Shown piece after piece: positions 18,263 to 25,808 of a stretch of 35,631 nucleotides of DNA (position 1 is its first letter; each line of letters starts with the position of its first letter). The stretch is from Oleispira sp. (GTDB lineage: Bacteria; Pseudomonadota; Gammaproteobacteria; Pseudomonadales; Oceanobacteraceae): positions 1 to 35,631 of the forward strand of contig JAESQF010000041.1 of NCBI GenBank assembly GCA_016765295.1, written 5' to 3'. Made by a program: the position numbers and the translations under genes. The notes under the pieces were generated by a model. The model made no database searches. It worked only from the letters and a program-made list of their open reading frames with translations, and was not told where the DNA came from.

Positions 18263-18330
18263 TTGTATTAAACAAGATTCTTCTGCATACTTAATTTATT
18301 ATAAAAATAAATATGCAGAGGGATCCTGTG
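18263..18330 (+). promoter_or_regulatory. Promoter and ribosome-site-masking stem of paralog A
   Basis: Two overlapping signals are visible. TTGTAT (18263-18268), 17 bp, CATACT (18286-18291) is a plausible sigma-70 promoter. Arms 18276-18289 and 18312-18325 can form a 14-bp stem with two G-U pairs around a 22-nt AT-rich loop. The right arm contains the Shine-Dalgarno GAGGG and ends two bases before the GTG start. A transcript starting at this promoter (near 18298) would lack the left arm, while read-through from der would contain it. Confidence 0.5.
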
Positions 18331-19008
18331 AAATATTATATAAAATTAGTTTTAATTATTAATTTAGCCTTTCTATCCTTGACAACTCATGCCGAGGAGT
18401 CAGATAAATTCACTCAGTTTAAAATTTCCAGTTTACAACTCTCCTCTTCTTTTTCCTCTTATATTTATTTTCAAGGCGATGAAAAAAATCGCATGCGCTT
18501 ACTGAATGCTAAAAGTCGTGGTGATCAAGCAATCTCAGAGATTCCTGATTCTGAAGTCGAATTAAAACGTAAGTGGCAGCAAATTTCTGATTATGTAGAT
18601 GATTACCAGACGCATAATTTTAATGGTGCAGATATGAGCCTTGAGGGTGGCTGGGGGATTCTTCAGGGGGAGCTCAGCTTAATAGTAAGTGCTTATAAAT
18701 CCACTTCGCCTAATGGAGTCGATGATATACAGATAAACTTAGAAACTATTTTAAGCCGATATATGTCGTTTGCTAATTCAACCACGGGTGGATACGGCGT
18801 GAGTTATAGTGAAACCCCATTGGAAGAACAAATTTATGCCATGGAACAAGCGTTATTAGCGCTAGCTCAGGCAGATAATAAATATCAACCTTTGGTTAAG
18901 AATTGGAATTACATCCAGGGCACGCTGTTGGCCTATAATTCGAATGTGGCACCTTTTGTCGTTTTGCATACTTTTGATGGTATGCGCAAAATGATAGCGG
19001 AAAATTAA
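18328..19008 (+). CDS. Secreted protein of unknown function, tandem paralog A
   Basis: 226 residues with a Sec signal peptide (hydrophobic stretch ending LTTHA, cleavage about residue 21). The rest is predicted soluble and mostly helical. I do not recognise the family. Blocks shared with the next gene, and therefore probably constrained, are FKI-SLQL-SSFSSYIYF-GD near the mature N-terminus, L-GGW-ILQ-ELS in the middle, ILSRYM-FANST-GGYG, and a C-terminal W-YI-TLLAYNS-VAPFVV-HT. The GTG at 18328 is preferred over an in-frame ATG at 18313 because it follows GAGGG at good spacing and lines up with the start of paralog B. No enzyme motif, lipobox or cysteine pair is visible. Confidence 0.82.
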   Translation: MKYYIKLVLIINLAFLSLTTHAEESDKFTQFKISSLQLSSSFSSYIYFQGDEKNRMRLLNAKSRGDQAISEIPDSEVELKRKWQQISDYVDDYQTHNFNGADMSLEGGWGILQGELSLIVSAYKSTSPNGVDDIQINLETILSRYMSFANSTTGGYGVSYSETPLEEQIYAMEQALLALAQADNKYQPLVKNWNYIQGTLLAYNSNVAPFVVLHTFDGMRKMIAEN

Positions 19009-19064
19009 ATATAAGCTTTAATTTGTTTAATGCTAATGAAACCAAGAAAAAGCTCTCTTAACAA

Positions 19065-19138
19065 ACGTTAGTTTGTATTAATCAAAATTCTTCTGCATAC
19101 TGAATCCTTACAATAAGAAATGCAGAAGGATTCCTGTG
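19065..19138 (+). promoter_or_regulatory. Promoter and ribosome-site-masking stem of paralog B
   Basis: The same arrangement as upstream of paralog A: TTGTAT (19073-19078), 17 bp, CATACT (19096-19101). Arms 19086-19098 and 19120-19132 can form a 13-bp stem with one G-U pair around a 21-nt loop. The right arm includes the Shine-Dalgarno GAAGGA and ends three bases before the GTG. The outer pair is A-T here and G-C in copy A. Confidence 0.5.
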
Positions 19139-19834
19139 AACCAATTTACCCAAAAACTTTTAGTCATTACTCTTATGTTTTTGTCTTTGGCGTGTCACGC
19201 TGAATCTGACATGGATAAGGCTGTTCAATTTAAAATAGCCAGCCTACAACTGTTATCTTCTTTTTCATCGTATATTTACTTTGAAGGTGATAGTCGAAAT
19301 CAAGTTCGTTTACATCAAGCTAAGATTCAAGGCGATAAAGCCTTATTAGAGCTGTCAGTCCCAAATCAAGAACTAAGCCTTAAATGGAAGCAAATATCTG
19401 ATTACCTTGATTCAAGCCAAGGGGATCAATTTGATGTGAATCTTGAAGCGGGTTGGAGCATTCTACAGCTGGAATTGAGCCAGACTTTAGAAACGTATGA
19501 AGCCGGTTTAGCCGTAGATAAAGAGACGGTTGCTGGCAATAATATCAGTAATTTACAAGTGAAAATGGAAATTATACTCAGTCGATATATGGCTTTCGCC
19601 AACTCGACATTAGGTGGTTATGGCATTACTTCTAAAGGGGATCCACTCGAAGATCAAATAAAAGCAGTGAGTGTCGATATGGCTGAGCTGGTTGAAAAAG
19701 ATGCTAAATACAAACCGCTAGCGAGAAAGTGGAGATATATTGAAAAAACATTATTGGCGTATAATTCCGATGTAGCTCCCTTTGTCGTTATGCATACCTA
19801 CGGAAAAATGCGAGAAATGTTAGCTGTTTATTAA
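19136..19834 (+). CDS. Secreted protein of unknown function, tandem paralog B
   Basis: 232 residues, roughly half identical to paralog A over its whole length by eye, with a signal peptide (LMFLSLACHA; the Cys before H-A is a possible but poor lipobox). The GTG start is forced: the nearby ATG at 19120 is out of frame. The shared blocks are listed under paralog A, and the longest runs are SSFSSYIYF and TLLAYNS-VAPFVV. Duplication of the gene with its leader produced this copy, and divergence of the coding part shows it is not recent. It ends convergently with cvfB across a strong hairpin. Function unknown; likely periplasmic. Confidence 0.85.
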   Translation: MNQFTQKLLVITLMFLSLACHAESDMDKAVQFKIASLQLLSSFSSYIYFEGDSRNQVRLHQAKIQGDKALLELSVPNQELSLKWKQISDYLDSSQGDQFDVNLEAGWSILQLELSQTLETYEAGLAVDKETVAGNNISNLQVKMEIILSRYMAFANSTLGGYGITSKGDPLEDQIKAVSVDMAELVEKDAKYKPLARKWRYIEKTLLAYNSDVAPFVVMHTYGKMREMLAVY

Positions 19835-19843
19835 GTTAAATTA

Positions 19844-19873
19844 CCGTTAGTCTTTTTGATAAAGACGTAACGG
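19844..19873. terminator. Bidirectional hairpin between paralog B and cvfB
   Basis: CCGTTAGTCTTT (19844-19855) pairs with AAAGACGTAACGG (19861-19873) with one bulged base and a 5-nt loop, between two convergent stop codons. There is no clear T-run, so termination is inferred from stem strength and position. Confidence 0.55.
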
Positions 19874-19881
19874 CAGTATTA

Positions 19882-20784
19882 TTAAACCGCGCGAATACCC
19901 GTTCTTTCGATCGTGATTTTACGATCTTTATAAAGCTTACCAATCGCCATCTTGAAGGCGCGTTTACTCACCCCAAAATGCATCTCAATCAGCTCCGCAG
20001 GGCTTTTATCACTTAACGGAAGAAAGCCATCACCTTCTTCAACCTTTTGCATGATCTGCTCCGCAAGGCCGCCAACTTTTTGGTAACCAATCGGCTGCAG
20101 ACTTAAATCCAAACGTTTATCATCACGTTGCTTACGTATATAAGCATCAACTTTCTGGCCAACACGAATTGTTTGATGAATATCGCTATGGTGAATCAAG
20201 CCCCAGTATTTATTATCAACAACGGCTTTATAGCCCAACTCAGTACGAGCTGCGATAAGAATACGAACCTTATCACCTGGGTTGTAGTTGTCGTACATTA
20301 CCGCTACTTCATCTTTGATAAAGCGATTTAAGCGAGTCGTCGCAATGATGCGGTCGGTATTGTCCATATAAACATAGACAATACAGTGTTGTTCGGCTTC
20401 TACGCGAGTTTTCTGTTCTGCGAAAGGCAAGAATAAGTCTTTAACCAACCCCCAGTCTAAAAAGGCCCCTGTCTCGTTAACGTCAGCTACCTGAAGGTTA
20501 GCGACTTGACCGACTGTGGCGCGAGGTCTCTGACACGTTGCAATTATTCTGTCTTCTGAATCAAGGTAGATAAATACCTTTACAGCATCACCGACTTTAC
20601 ACTTATCGGGTACTTGTTTATTCGGCAATAATATATTGCCAAATTCTCCTGCAATTAATAATGCACCCATAGGCAAGAGTTCGCCAACTTCTAATGTGGC
20701 GTATTTCCCCACTAAAGGTGTAGTCGTTAATTGATTGCTTGCTGGTTGATTGTCAGGGGTAGCAGGAGTGTTTGAATCTGTCAT
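19882..20784 (-). CDS. cvfB: S1-domain RNA-binding protein, CvfB family
   Basis: 300 residues with tandem S1-like OB folds (about 25-85, 90-150 and 165-225; for example VGQVANLQVADVNETGAFLDWG and YKAVVDNKYWGLIHHSDI) followed by a C-terminal winged-helix domain with the family ending SKRAFKMAIGKLYKDRKITIE. In Gram-positive bacteria CvfB affects virulence gene expression by binding RNA. Its role in proteobacteria is not settled. I choose ATG 20784 (MTDSNTPATP) over an upstream GTG at 20835, whose extra residues do not fit the family. A good promoter lies about 80 bp upstream. Confidence 0.88.
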   Translation of the reverse strand: MTDSNTPATPDNQPASNQLTTTPLVGKYATLEVGELLPMGALLIAGEFGNILLPNKQVPDKCKVGDAVKVFIYLDSEDRIIATCQRPRATVGQVANLQVADVNETGAFLDWGLVKDLFLPFAEQKTRVEAEQHCIVYVYMDNTDRIIATTRLNRFIKDEVAVMYDNYNPGDKVRILIAARTELGYKAVVDNKYWGLIHHSDIHQTIRVGQKVDAYIRKQRDDKRLDLSLQPIGYQKVGGLAEQIMQKVEEGDGFLPLSDKSPAELIEMHFGVSKRAFKMAIGKLYKDRKITIERTGIRAV

Positions 20785-20870
20785 TAGGAAGGTCCGTATG
20801 AACGAGCTAAAACAACCGATTTTAACGGCTGTCAAAAGTCACTGATTTCTGCATCAGTGTGTGTAGCCGG

Positions 20871-20899
20871 ATTATAGCAAATTATTAACTGGCTGCTAA
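20871..20899 (-). promoter_or_regulatory. Sigma-70 promoter of cvfB
   Basis: On the minus strand TTAGCA (20894-20899), 17 bp, and a perfect TATAAT (20871-20876). Predicted transcripts would have a leader of about 80 nt before ATG 20784. Confidence 0.6.
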
Positions 20900-21082
20900 G
20901 TAATCAGTTGTTATCGAGTCTATTTAACTAGCCAAATTTGAGGTAATACCACATAGAGGCTGTTCCTGTGTCGATGCAGTGTCCTTACATTATTAAAAAA
21001 TACAAAATAAATAACCCTTTTCAGCTTCACCTTCGTTTATAGGATTGAGAATGTTTTATTACCCTGAAATTAAGGAAAAGTC

Positions 21083-22873
21083 ATGAAAGCCTATTTGAAA
21101 ATTTTAGTACCCGTAGCCATTGCTGCAGCGGTTGGTTGCGCGTCAAATCAAGATTCAGAAACAGACCCTGTTGTAAAAAACAAGACATCAGATACTCGCC
21201 AATCCACTATGCATTCAGGAACAATCGTAAAGACTGGAGTACTATCAGAGAGCTTCGGGCAGCCCAACGCCCTTGAAGCCGCCTCCGATGACCTACCGAG
21301 CAAGCATGTGCGCATGAAACTTGAACGTAAACATGTCGCTGATAAACCTCGAAAATCATTTCACATGCAATCTAAGCTAGCATCAAATCAGTTTCTCCCA
21401 ACTGATATTCAGCCACATTTTTATCAAGATATAGGCCGAGAAAACTATGCTTCCATCGAGCAGAGCGCGGTTAAGCAGGTTTCATTAGATCCCGTTTCTA
21501 CTTTTAGTATCGATGTTGACACGGGGAGTTATACCAATATTAGACGGATGCTAAATCAGGGCTATCTACCACCGGTTGATGCCGTTCGAGTGGAAGAAAT
21601 GATCAACTACTTTGATTATGCTTATGAAGTACCAAGTTCTCAAAGCGAGCCTTTCAGCATTAAAACAGAGGTCGCTCAATCGCCCTGGTCGAGTGATCAT
21701 ATTCTGCTGCAGGTTGCTTTAAAAGGCTATGAACTGATAGAAGAGAAAAGACCCGCGGCGAATCTTGTTTTTCTATTAGATGTATCGGGCTCGATGAATT
21801 CTCCGCAGAAGCTTCCCTTGCTTAAAAAGTCACTCATCATGTTGAGTAAACAACTAAAGAGCCATGATAAAGTTTCAATTGTGGTGTATGCCGGTGCATC
21901 AGGAGTGGTACTTGAACCAACACCTGGGAATCAAACGTTTGAAATTGAACAGGCGCTCGAAAAACTTACCGCAGGTGGCGCAACGAATGGCCACTCAGGT
22001 ATCCAGTTAGCGTACCAGCTAGCAAAAAAGGAATATGTTCCTAATGGAATTAATCGCGTCATTTTGGCCACAGATGGCGACTTTAATGTAGGCACCAGTG
22101 ATGTCGAATCACTAAAAAAACTAATTGGAGAAAAGCGCAAAGAAGGAATAGCCCTAACGACCTTAGGTTTTGGGACCGGAAACTACAATGATGCACTAAT
22201 GGAGCAGTTAGCCGATGTAGGTAATGGTAATTACGCCTATATAGATAGCTTAAATGAAGCCCGTAAAGTATTAGTCGAGGAGCTTTCTTCAACCTTATTA
22301 ACAATTGCTCAAGACGTAAAAATTCAAATCGAGTTTAATCCCGAAATTGTAAAAGAGTACCGTCTATTGGGCTATGAAAATAGAGCGCTTAAGCGTGAAG
22401 ATTTCAAAAATGATAAAGTGGATGCCGGTGATATCGGAGCAGGGCATTCAGTAACCGCGCTGTATGAGCTTGTATTGAAAAATAATTCGAGCAGTCGAAT
22501 AGACCCATTGCGGTATCAGCAGAAAGCTAAAAAAGAGAAAAAAGAGAAAAAAGAGAAAAAAGCACTAAGACAAAACTTAGCAGAGTTAGCATTTATCAAA
22601 TTTAGATATAAAGAATTAAATGCAACAACGAGTAAATTGATTTCTCGTCCTGTCCATAATCCTAAACACATCAGTGCCTTTGAAAGTGCATCCAGCGATT
22701 TTAGATTCTCTGCGACAGTCGCTGAATTTGGAGAAGTATTACGCCAGAGTAAATATATTGAAACAGTAGACTATAACGCCATGATCAAGCATGCTTTAGA
22801 TGCCAAAGGAGCAGATCCTTTCGGCTATCGCAGTGAGTTTATTCAGTTACTCAGATTAGCGTCCACCCTGTAA
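21083..22873 (+). CDS. vWA-domain lipoprotein, YfbK-like
   Basis: 596 residues. The N-terminal signal has a probable lipobox ending AVGC (Cys about residue 19), then a low-complexity linker to about 120. A conserved pre-domain FSIDVDTGSYTNIRRMLNQG leads to a von Willebrand A domain (about 225-410) with an intact MIDAS: DVSGSM (Asp233, Ser235, Ser237), the TNGHSGI threonine loop and ATDGDFNVG. A C-terminal YfbK-type domain follows (LLGYENRAL, FIKFRYKE). A 9-bp tandem repeat encodes KKEKKEKKEKK near residue 485. AAGGAAAAG precedes the start. It heads a unit with an ECF sigma factor and a putative anti-sigma factor, an arrangement seen for this family in other proteobacteria. It is probably a metal-dependent adhesion or envelope-assembly factor. 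Confidence 0.87.
   Translation: MKAYLKILVPVAIAAAVGCASNQDSETDPVVKNKTSDTRQSTMHSGTIVKTGVLSESFGQPNALEAASDDLPSKHVRMKLERKHVADKPRKSFHMQSKLASNQFLPTDIQPHFYQDIGRENYASIEQSAVKQVSLDPVSTFSIDVDTGSYTNIRRMLNQGYLPPVDAVRVEEMINYFDYAYEVPSSQSEPFSIKTEVAQSPWSSDHILLQVALKGYELIEEKRPAANLVFLLDVSGSMNSPQKLPLLKKSLIMLSKQLKSHDKVSIVVYAGASGVVLEPTPGNQTFEIEQALEKLTAGGATNGHSGIQLAYQLAKKEYVPNGINRVILATDGDFNVGTSDVESLKKLIGEKRKEGIALTTLGFGTGNYNDALMEQLADVGNGNYAYIDSLNEARKVLVEELSSTLLTIAQDVKIQIEFNPEIVKEYRLLGYENRALKREDFKNDKVDAGDIGAGHSVTALYELVLKNNSSSRIDPLRYQQKAKKEKKEKKEKKALRQNLAELAFIKFRYKELNATTSKLISRPVHNPKHISAFESASSDFRFSATVAEFGEVLRQSKYIETVDYNAMIKHALDAKGADPFGYRSEFIQLLRLASTL
22529..22561. repeat. 9-bp tandem repeat within the vWA gene
   Basis: Three exact units of AAAAAAGAG (22529-22555) plus a partial fourth. 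It is in frame and encodes alternating KKE. Copy-number changes would lengthen or shorten the lysine-rich segment without a frameshift, although A-tract slippage within a unit would break the frame. Confidence 0.9.
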
Positions 22874-22902
22874 TATAAATGCTATAAAAAATAGATAACG
22901 AT

Positions 22903-23481
22903 ATGGATTATTCAATGATTGCAGATGAATCACTTATGCTCTCCTATGGCAAAGGAGATGCAGGATCATTTGATGTTTTGTATCATCGGCATAAAGGTGC
23001 GCTATATCGTTATTTTGTACGCCAAGTTTCAAATCAGGATTTGGCTCATGATTTGTATCAGGAGTGCTGGAGTAAAATCATAAAGGCCTCCGCAACTTAT
23101 ATGCAACAATCTAAGTGGACGACATGGGCTTATCGCATCGCGCATAATTTGGTAATAGACCATTATCGCGGGCTAAAACCTGTTGAAGCAGAGCAGGACA
23201 TTGAAATCCAGTCGTATGATCCCAGTCTTGCTCATGATCAAGACATACTCGCTAAGCAATTAAAACATTGTATGGGCAATCTCCCCGCAGTTCAGTTAGA
23301 AGTATTTATTCTTAGTCAGGAAACTGACCTTACCTTGAAGATGATTTCAGATGTGGTGGGGGCTTCCCATGAAGCAATAAAGACCCGGCTGCGCTATGCG
23401 AAGACTGCTTTACAAGATTGCTTGTCGATATTTGGTATCCATTCCTCTAACAATACGGCCAGTTCGGAGTTTCGCCCATGA
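22903..23481 (+). CDS. ECF-type RNA polymerase sigma factor
   Basis: 192 residues. Region 2 covers about 20-90 (YHRHKGALYRYFVRQVSNQDLAHDLYQECW and the -10-melting segment WTTWAYRIAHNLVIDHYR). Region 4 covers about 120-175, with a helix-turn-helix LTLKMISDVVGASHEAIKTRLRYAKTAL. There is no region 1.1 or 3, as expected for ECF sigmas. It is 29 bp after the vWA gene and overlaps the next gene by 4 bp (ATGA). The group and target promoters cannot be told from sequence alone. It probably responds to an envelope signal through the downstream membrane protein. Confidence 0.9.
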   Translation: MDYSMIADESLMLSYGKGDAGSFDVLYHRHKGALYRYFVRQVSNQDLAHDLYQECWSKIIKASATYMQQSKWTTWAYRIAHNLVIDHYRGLKPVEAEQDIEIQSYDPSLAHDQDILAKQLKHCMGNLPAVQLEVFILSQETDLTLKMISDVVGASHEAIKTRLRYAKTALQDCLSIFGIHSSNNTASSEFRP

Positions 23482-24080
23482 AAGATCATGATACCGATAA
23501 TGATTTTCTAGATGACTTGTACTCTAACTCTGCGAAGGAAGTGCCACCTATCGAGTTGGACCAAGCAATTCTAAAACAGGCTCATGACAATGTGCATAAG
23601 CGTAGTTTTGTATGGCGATCTCAATGGCAGCAGCTGTTTTCTGTTGCCGCCGTTATGGTGCTGTCTGTGTATTTTGTCTTTGATGTGGGCGATCAAAGCT
23701 TGAATCTGGAAATTTATGAGTCGAATTCTTCATCTGATGATTTAAGCATCTCAGGAAAGGAGGCTTTGCTCATTCCGAAAAACTTGAGTTCTGATATTTT
23801 TTCTAACGCGATTAAAGAACAACCTGTTGAAATTAACTCATACAAACTCGAAGAAAAAATAGAAACAAAAAGAGAAATAAAAAGCGTTAGGCGAGCCTTA
23901 TCTGCACCGGTGAGTGATGATGCTGAAAGCTTGATGGCTACTGCTGACGAGATGGTCGAAGAAATTGAAAAACTAATAGTGGAGGGTAAATTAGTGGAAG
24001 CGAATAAAATCTATGAAGAGCTCTCTGACACATACCCTAAATACCAGGTGCCCATTAGAATAGTTGAAGCTCTCAAGTAA
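23478..24080 (+). CDS. Putative anti-sigma factor, single-pass membrane protein
   Basis: 200 residues. A cytoplasmic N-terminal helical part (1-50; FLDDLYSNSAKEVPPIELDQAILKQAHDN) is followed by one transmembrane helix (about 52-72; LFSVAAVMVLSVYFVFDV). A periplasmic portion ends in helices (AESLMATADEMVEEIEKLI, then KIYEELSDTYPKYQVP). No zinc-binding HxxxCxxC is present. The start overlaps the sigma-factor stop by 4 bp, so the two products are probably made in fixed ratio, which together with the topology suggests an anti-sigma factor. The function is inferred from context only. Confidence 0.75.
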   Translation: MKDHDTDNDFLDDLYSNSAKEVPPIELDQAILKQAHDNVHKRSFVWRSQWQQLFSVAAVMVLSVYFVFDVGDQSLNLEIYESNSSSDDLSISGKEALLIPKNLSSDIFSNAIKEQPVEINSYKLEEKIETKREIKSVRRALSAPVSDDAESLMATADEMVEEIEKLIVEGKLVEANKIYEELSDTYPKYQVPIRIVEALK

Positions 24081-24163
24081 CCTAAGTGCTGAATTGAGGA
24101 TGAAATAAATAATGAAAGTAGCTGCTTTAGTTTCTCTTAAAGCCGCTCTCTCATTATAAATAG

Positions 24164-25141
24164 TTATAGCGAACTATCGTGGTTCATAGACTTCAAAAAA
24201 GCCACAATATCGGCAATTGATTTATCGTCTAATTCACGTCCTAGCTGTAACGCTGCCATTAGTTTTACCGCTTCTTCTAAAGTTTCAACTTTACCATCAT
24301 GGAAGTAAGGGGCTGTTCTAGCGACATCTCTTAGCATAGGCACTTTAAAGACCATCTTATCCGTTGGCTTATGCGTTAAATCAAAACGACCTTGATCATT
24401 TTGGTTCTCATAAGGTTTCACTAAACCTAATTTCTGATAAACCTGCCCCCCTAGCGCTGGGCCACTATGACAAGCGGTACAGCCAGTATTAATAAAGGCC
24501 TGTAGACCATCCTTCTCTTGCTGAGTCAGCGCTGTTTTGTTTCCCCGCATATAATCGTCAAAACGGTCTTTGGTTATCAAAGTACGCTCAAATGCAGCGA
24601 TAGCATGGGCTAGATTATCGTAAGTGATAGCATTTTCTACATTGAAAGCGGCTTTGAAAGCCACTTGATATTCAGTAATAGCAGCTATTTTAGCAACCAC
24701 CACTTGCTCAGAAGGCATCGCCATCTCTGCTGGATTTAAGATAGGACCTTTAGCCTGAGCTTTTAAGTCGGCTTCGCGACCATCCCAAAACTGTGCTAAC
24801 TGGAAACCTGCATTCCAAACAGTCGGGGCATTACGGCCACCGAATTGACCCGCGATAGCACCCGGTGAGAACTGGGTATTATCAACTCCAGGACCAGTAT
24901 CGATTACGTTATGGCAGCTATTACAAGATTGGCTATCGTTTACCGATAGGCGTTTATCCATGTAAAGCTTTTCTCCTAAAGCGATCATTGCTGGGCTATC
25001 GTTTTCAGCCCCCGGCATGGTATTGGGTAGAGTGCCAAAAAGGGCGTTCGCTTGAGATTGAAGCGCTTCTGCTTGAGCAGAAATAGAGATAAAAGGCAGT
25101 ATCACACAAGCTAAAACTGCAGATCTTAGGGTTTGAAACAT
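24164..25141 (-). CDS. ccp: Di-haem cytochrome c peroxidase
   Basis: A periplasmic enzyme that reduces hydrogen peroxide using c-type cytochrome electrons. 325 residues with a signal peptide ending SAQA (about residue 24), then two c-haem sites: CNSCH (Cys73-His77, low-potential haem) and CTACH (Cys221-His225, high-potential haem). Family signatures RNAPTVWNAGF, FWDGREADL, KVPMLRDVARTAPYFHDG and ELDDKSIADIVAFL are present. The Met in PMLRDV is the likely distal ligand of the second haem. ATG 25141 has TTAGGAAATATA in front; an open frame extends upstream to 25195 but would bury the signal peptide. Confidence 0.93.
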   Translation of the reverse strand: MFQTLRSAVLACVILPFISISAQAEALQSQANALFGTLPNTMPGAENDSPAMIALGEKLYMDKRLSVNDSQSCNSCHNVIDTGPGVDNTQFSPGAIAGQFGGRNAPTVWNAGFQLAQFWDGREADLKAQAKGPILNPAEMAMPSEQVVVAKIAAITEYQVAFKAAFNVENAITYDNLAHAIAAFERTLITKDRFDDYMRGNKTALTQQEKDGLQAFINTGCTACHSGPALGGQVYQKLGLVKPYENQNDQGRFDLTHKPTDKMVFKVPMLRDVARTAPYFHDGKVETLEEAVKLMAALQLGRELDDKSIADIVAFLKSMNHDSSL

Positions 25142-25220
25142 TATATTTCCTAATCGATATAAATTTCCGCGAAGGATACCAATGATGAAAAACAATCAAA
25201 GTTAATAATATTTATCGAGT

Positions 25221-25260
25221 CGATAGTTTTTATTAATCGATAGTTCTTATTAATTGATAG
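25221..25260. repeat. 17-bp tandem repeat between ccp and the small membrane protein
   Basis: CGATAGTTTTTATTAAT (25221-25237) and CGATAGTTCTTATTAAT (25238-25254), followed by a partial third unit TGATAG. The second unit contains the stop codon of the upstream minus-strand gene. Confidence 0.85.
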
Positions 25261-25621
25261 GCTTGGGTTGAGTAGGCTTAGGTAGGGTCTTCTTCAGCGG
25301 TAGAAAAGCAATAGTGAAAAACAAGCCAGCAGTTACTAACATCGTGAAATAGCCATCAATGGTGGTTAATACTTCAAAATGAAATAAAAGCTGTTCGACC
25401 ACGCTTATACAGATACCTAAAAAGAGCAGCCAGTACTTACTGCATTCCAGTTTTGCACCGAAAAGCCTAGCAACTCCATAGCCTAGTAACGGGATAAATG
25501 ACCAAATCAAAAACACGATAATTGAAAAGGCAATCGTTAGAGGTGGGATGTTAGCGTTATAAATCACCTGAGCAACAGAGAAGCTTTGGGCAAATAAGAA
25601 ACCAAGATATAAATACAGCAT
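25250..25621 (-). CDS. Small integral membrane protein, unknown function
   Basis: 123 residues with four predicted transmembrane helices (about 1-20, 27-50, 63-83 and 90-108) and a proline/lysine-rich cytoplasmic tail KKTLPKPTQPKPIN. I recognise no family. It is upstream of ccp on the same strand with a 108-bp gap, so it may share its transcript. The ribosome site is weak (GGGAAAAAG). Confidence 0.6.
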   Translation of the reverse strand: MLYLYLGFLFAQSFSVAQVIYNANIPPLTIAFSIIVFLIWSFIPLLGYGVARLFGAKLECSKYWLLFLGICISVVEQLLFHFEVLTTIDGYFTMLVTAGLFFTIAFLPLKKTLPKPTQPKPIN

Positions 25622-25808
25622 GAAATACTTTTTCCCAAGTAATGGTTAGTATTGATTCTATGTTGGTATTTTAATCAATTCATTGTTGCTAAGCTGGGTC
25701 TACATCAAGGTTAGAGTCTTTTGTGGTGAATATCATAAGGGGATCGGGGTTTTCAATATCGTTGTCACTTTCAAAAACGGGCTTCAGAGCTATTCATCGG
25801 AGGATAGT

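Noticed and set aside
24111-24158. Short ATG frame after the anti-sigma gene (MKVAALVSLKAALSL)
   Set aside because: Only about 15 codons with no ribosome site; probably chance.
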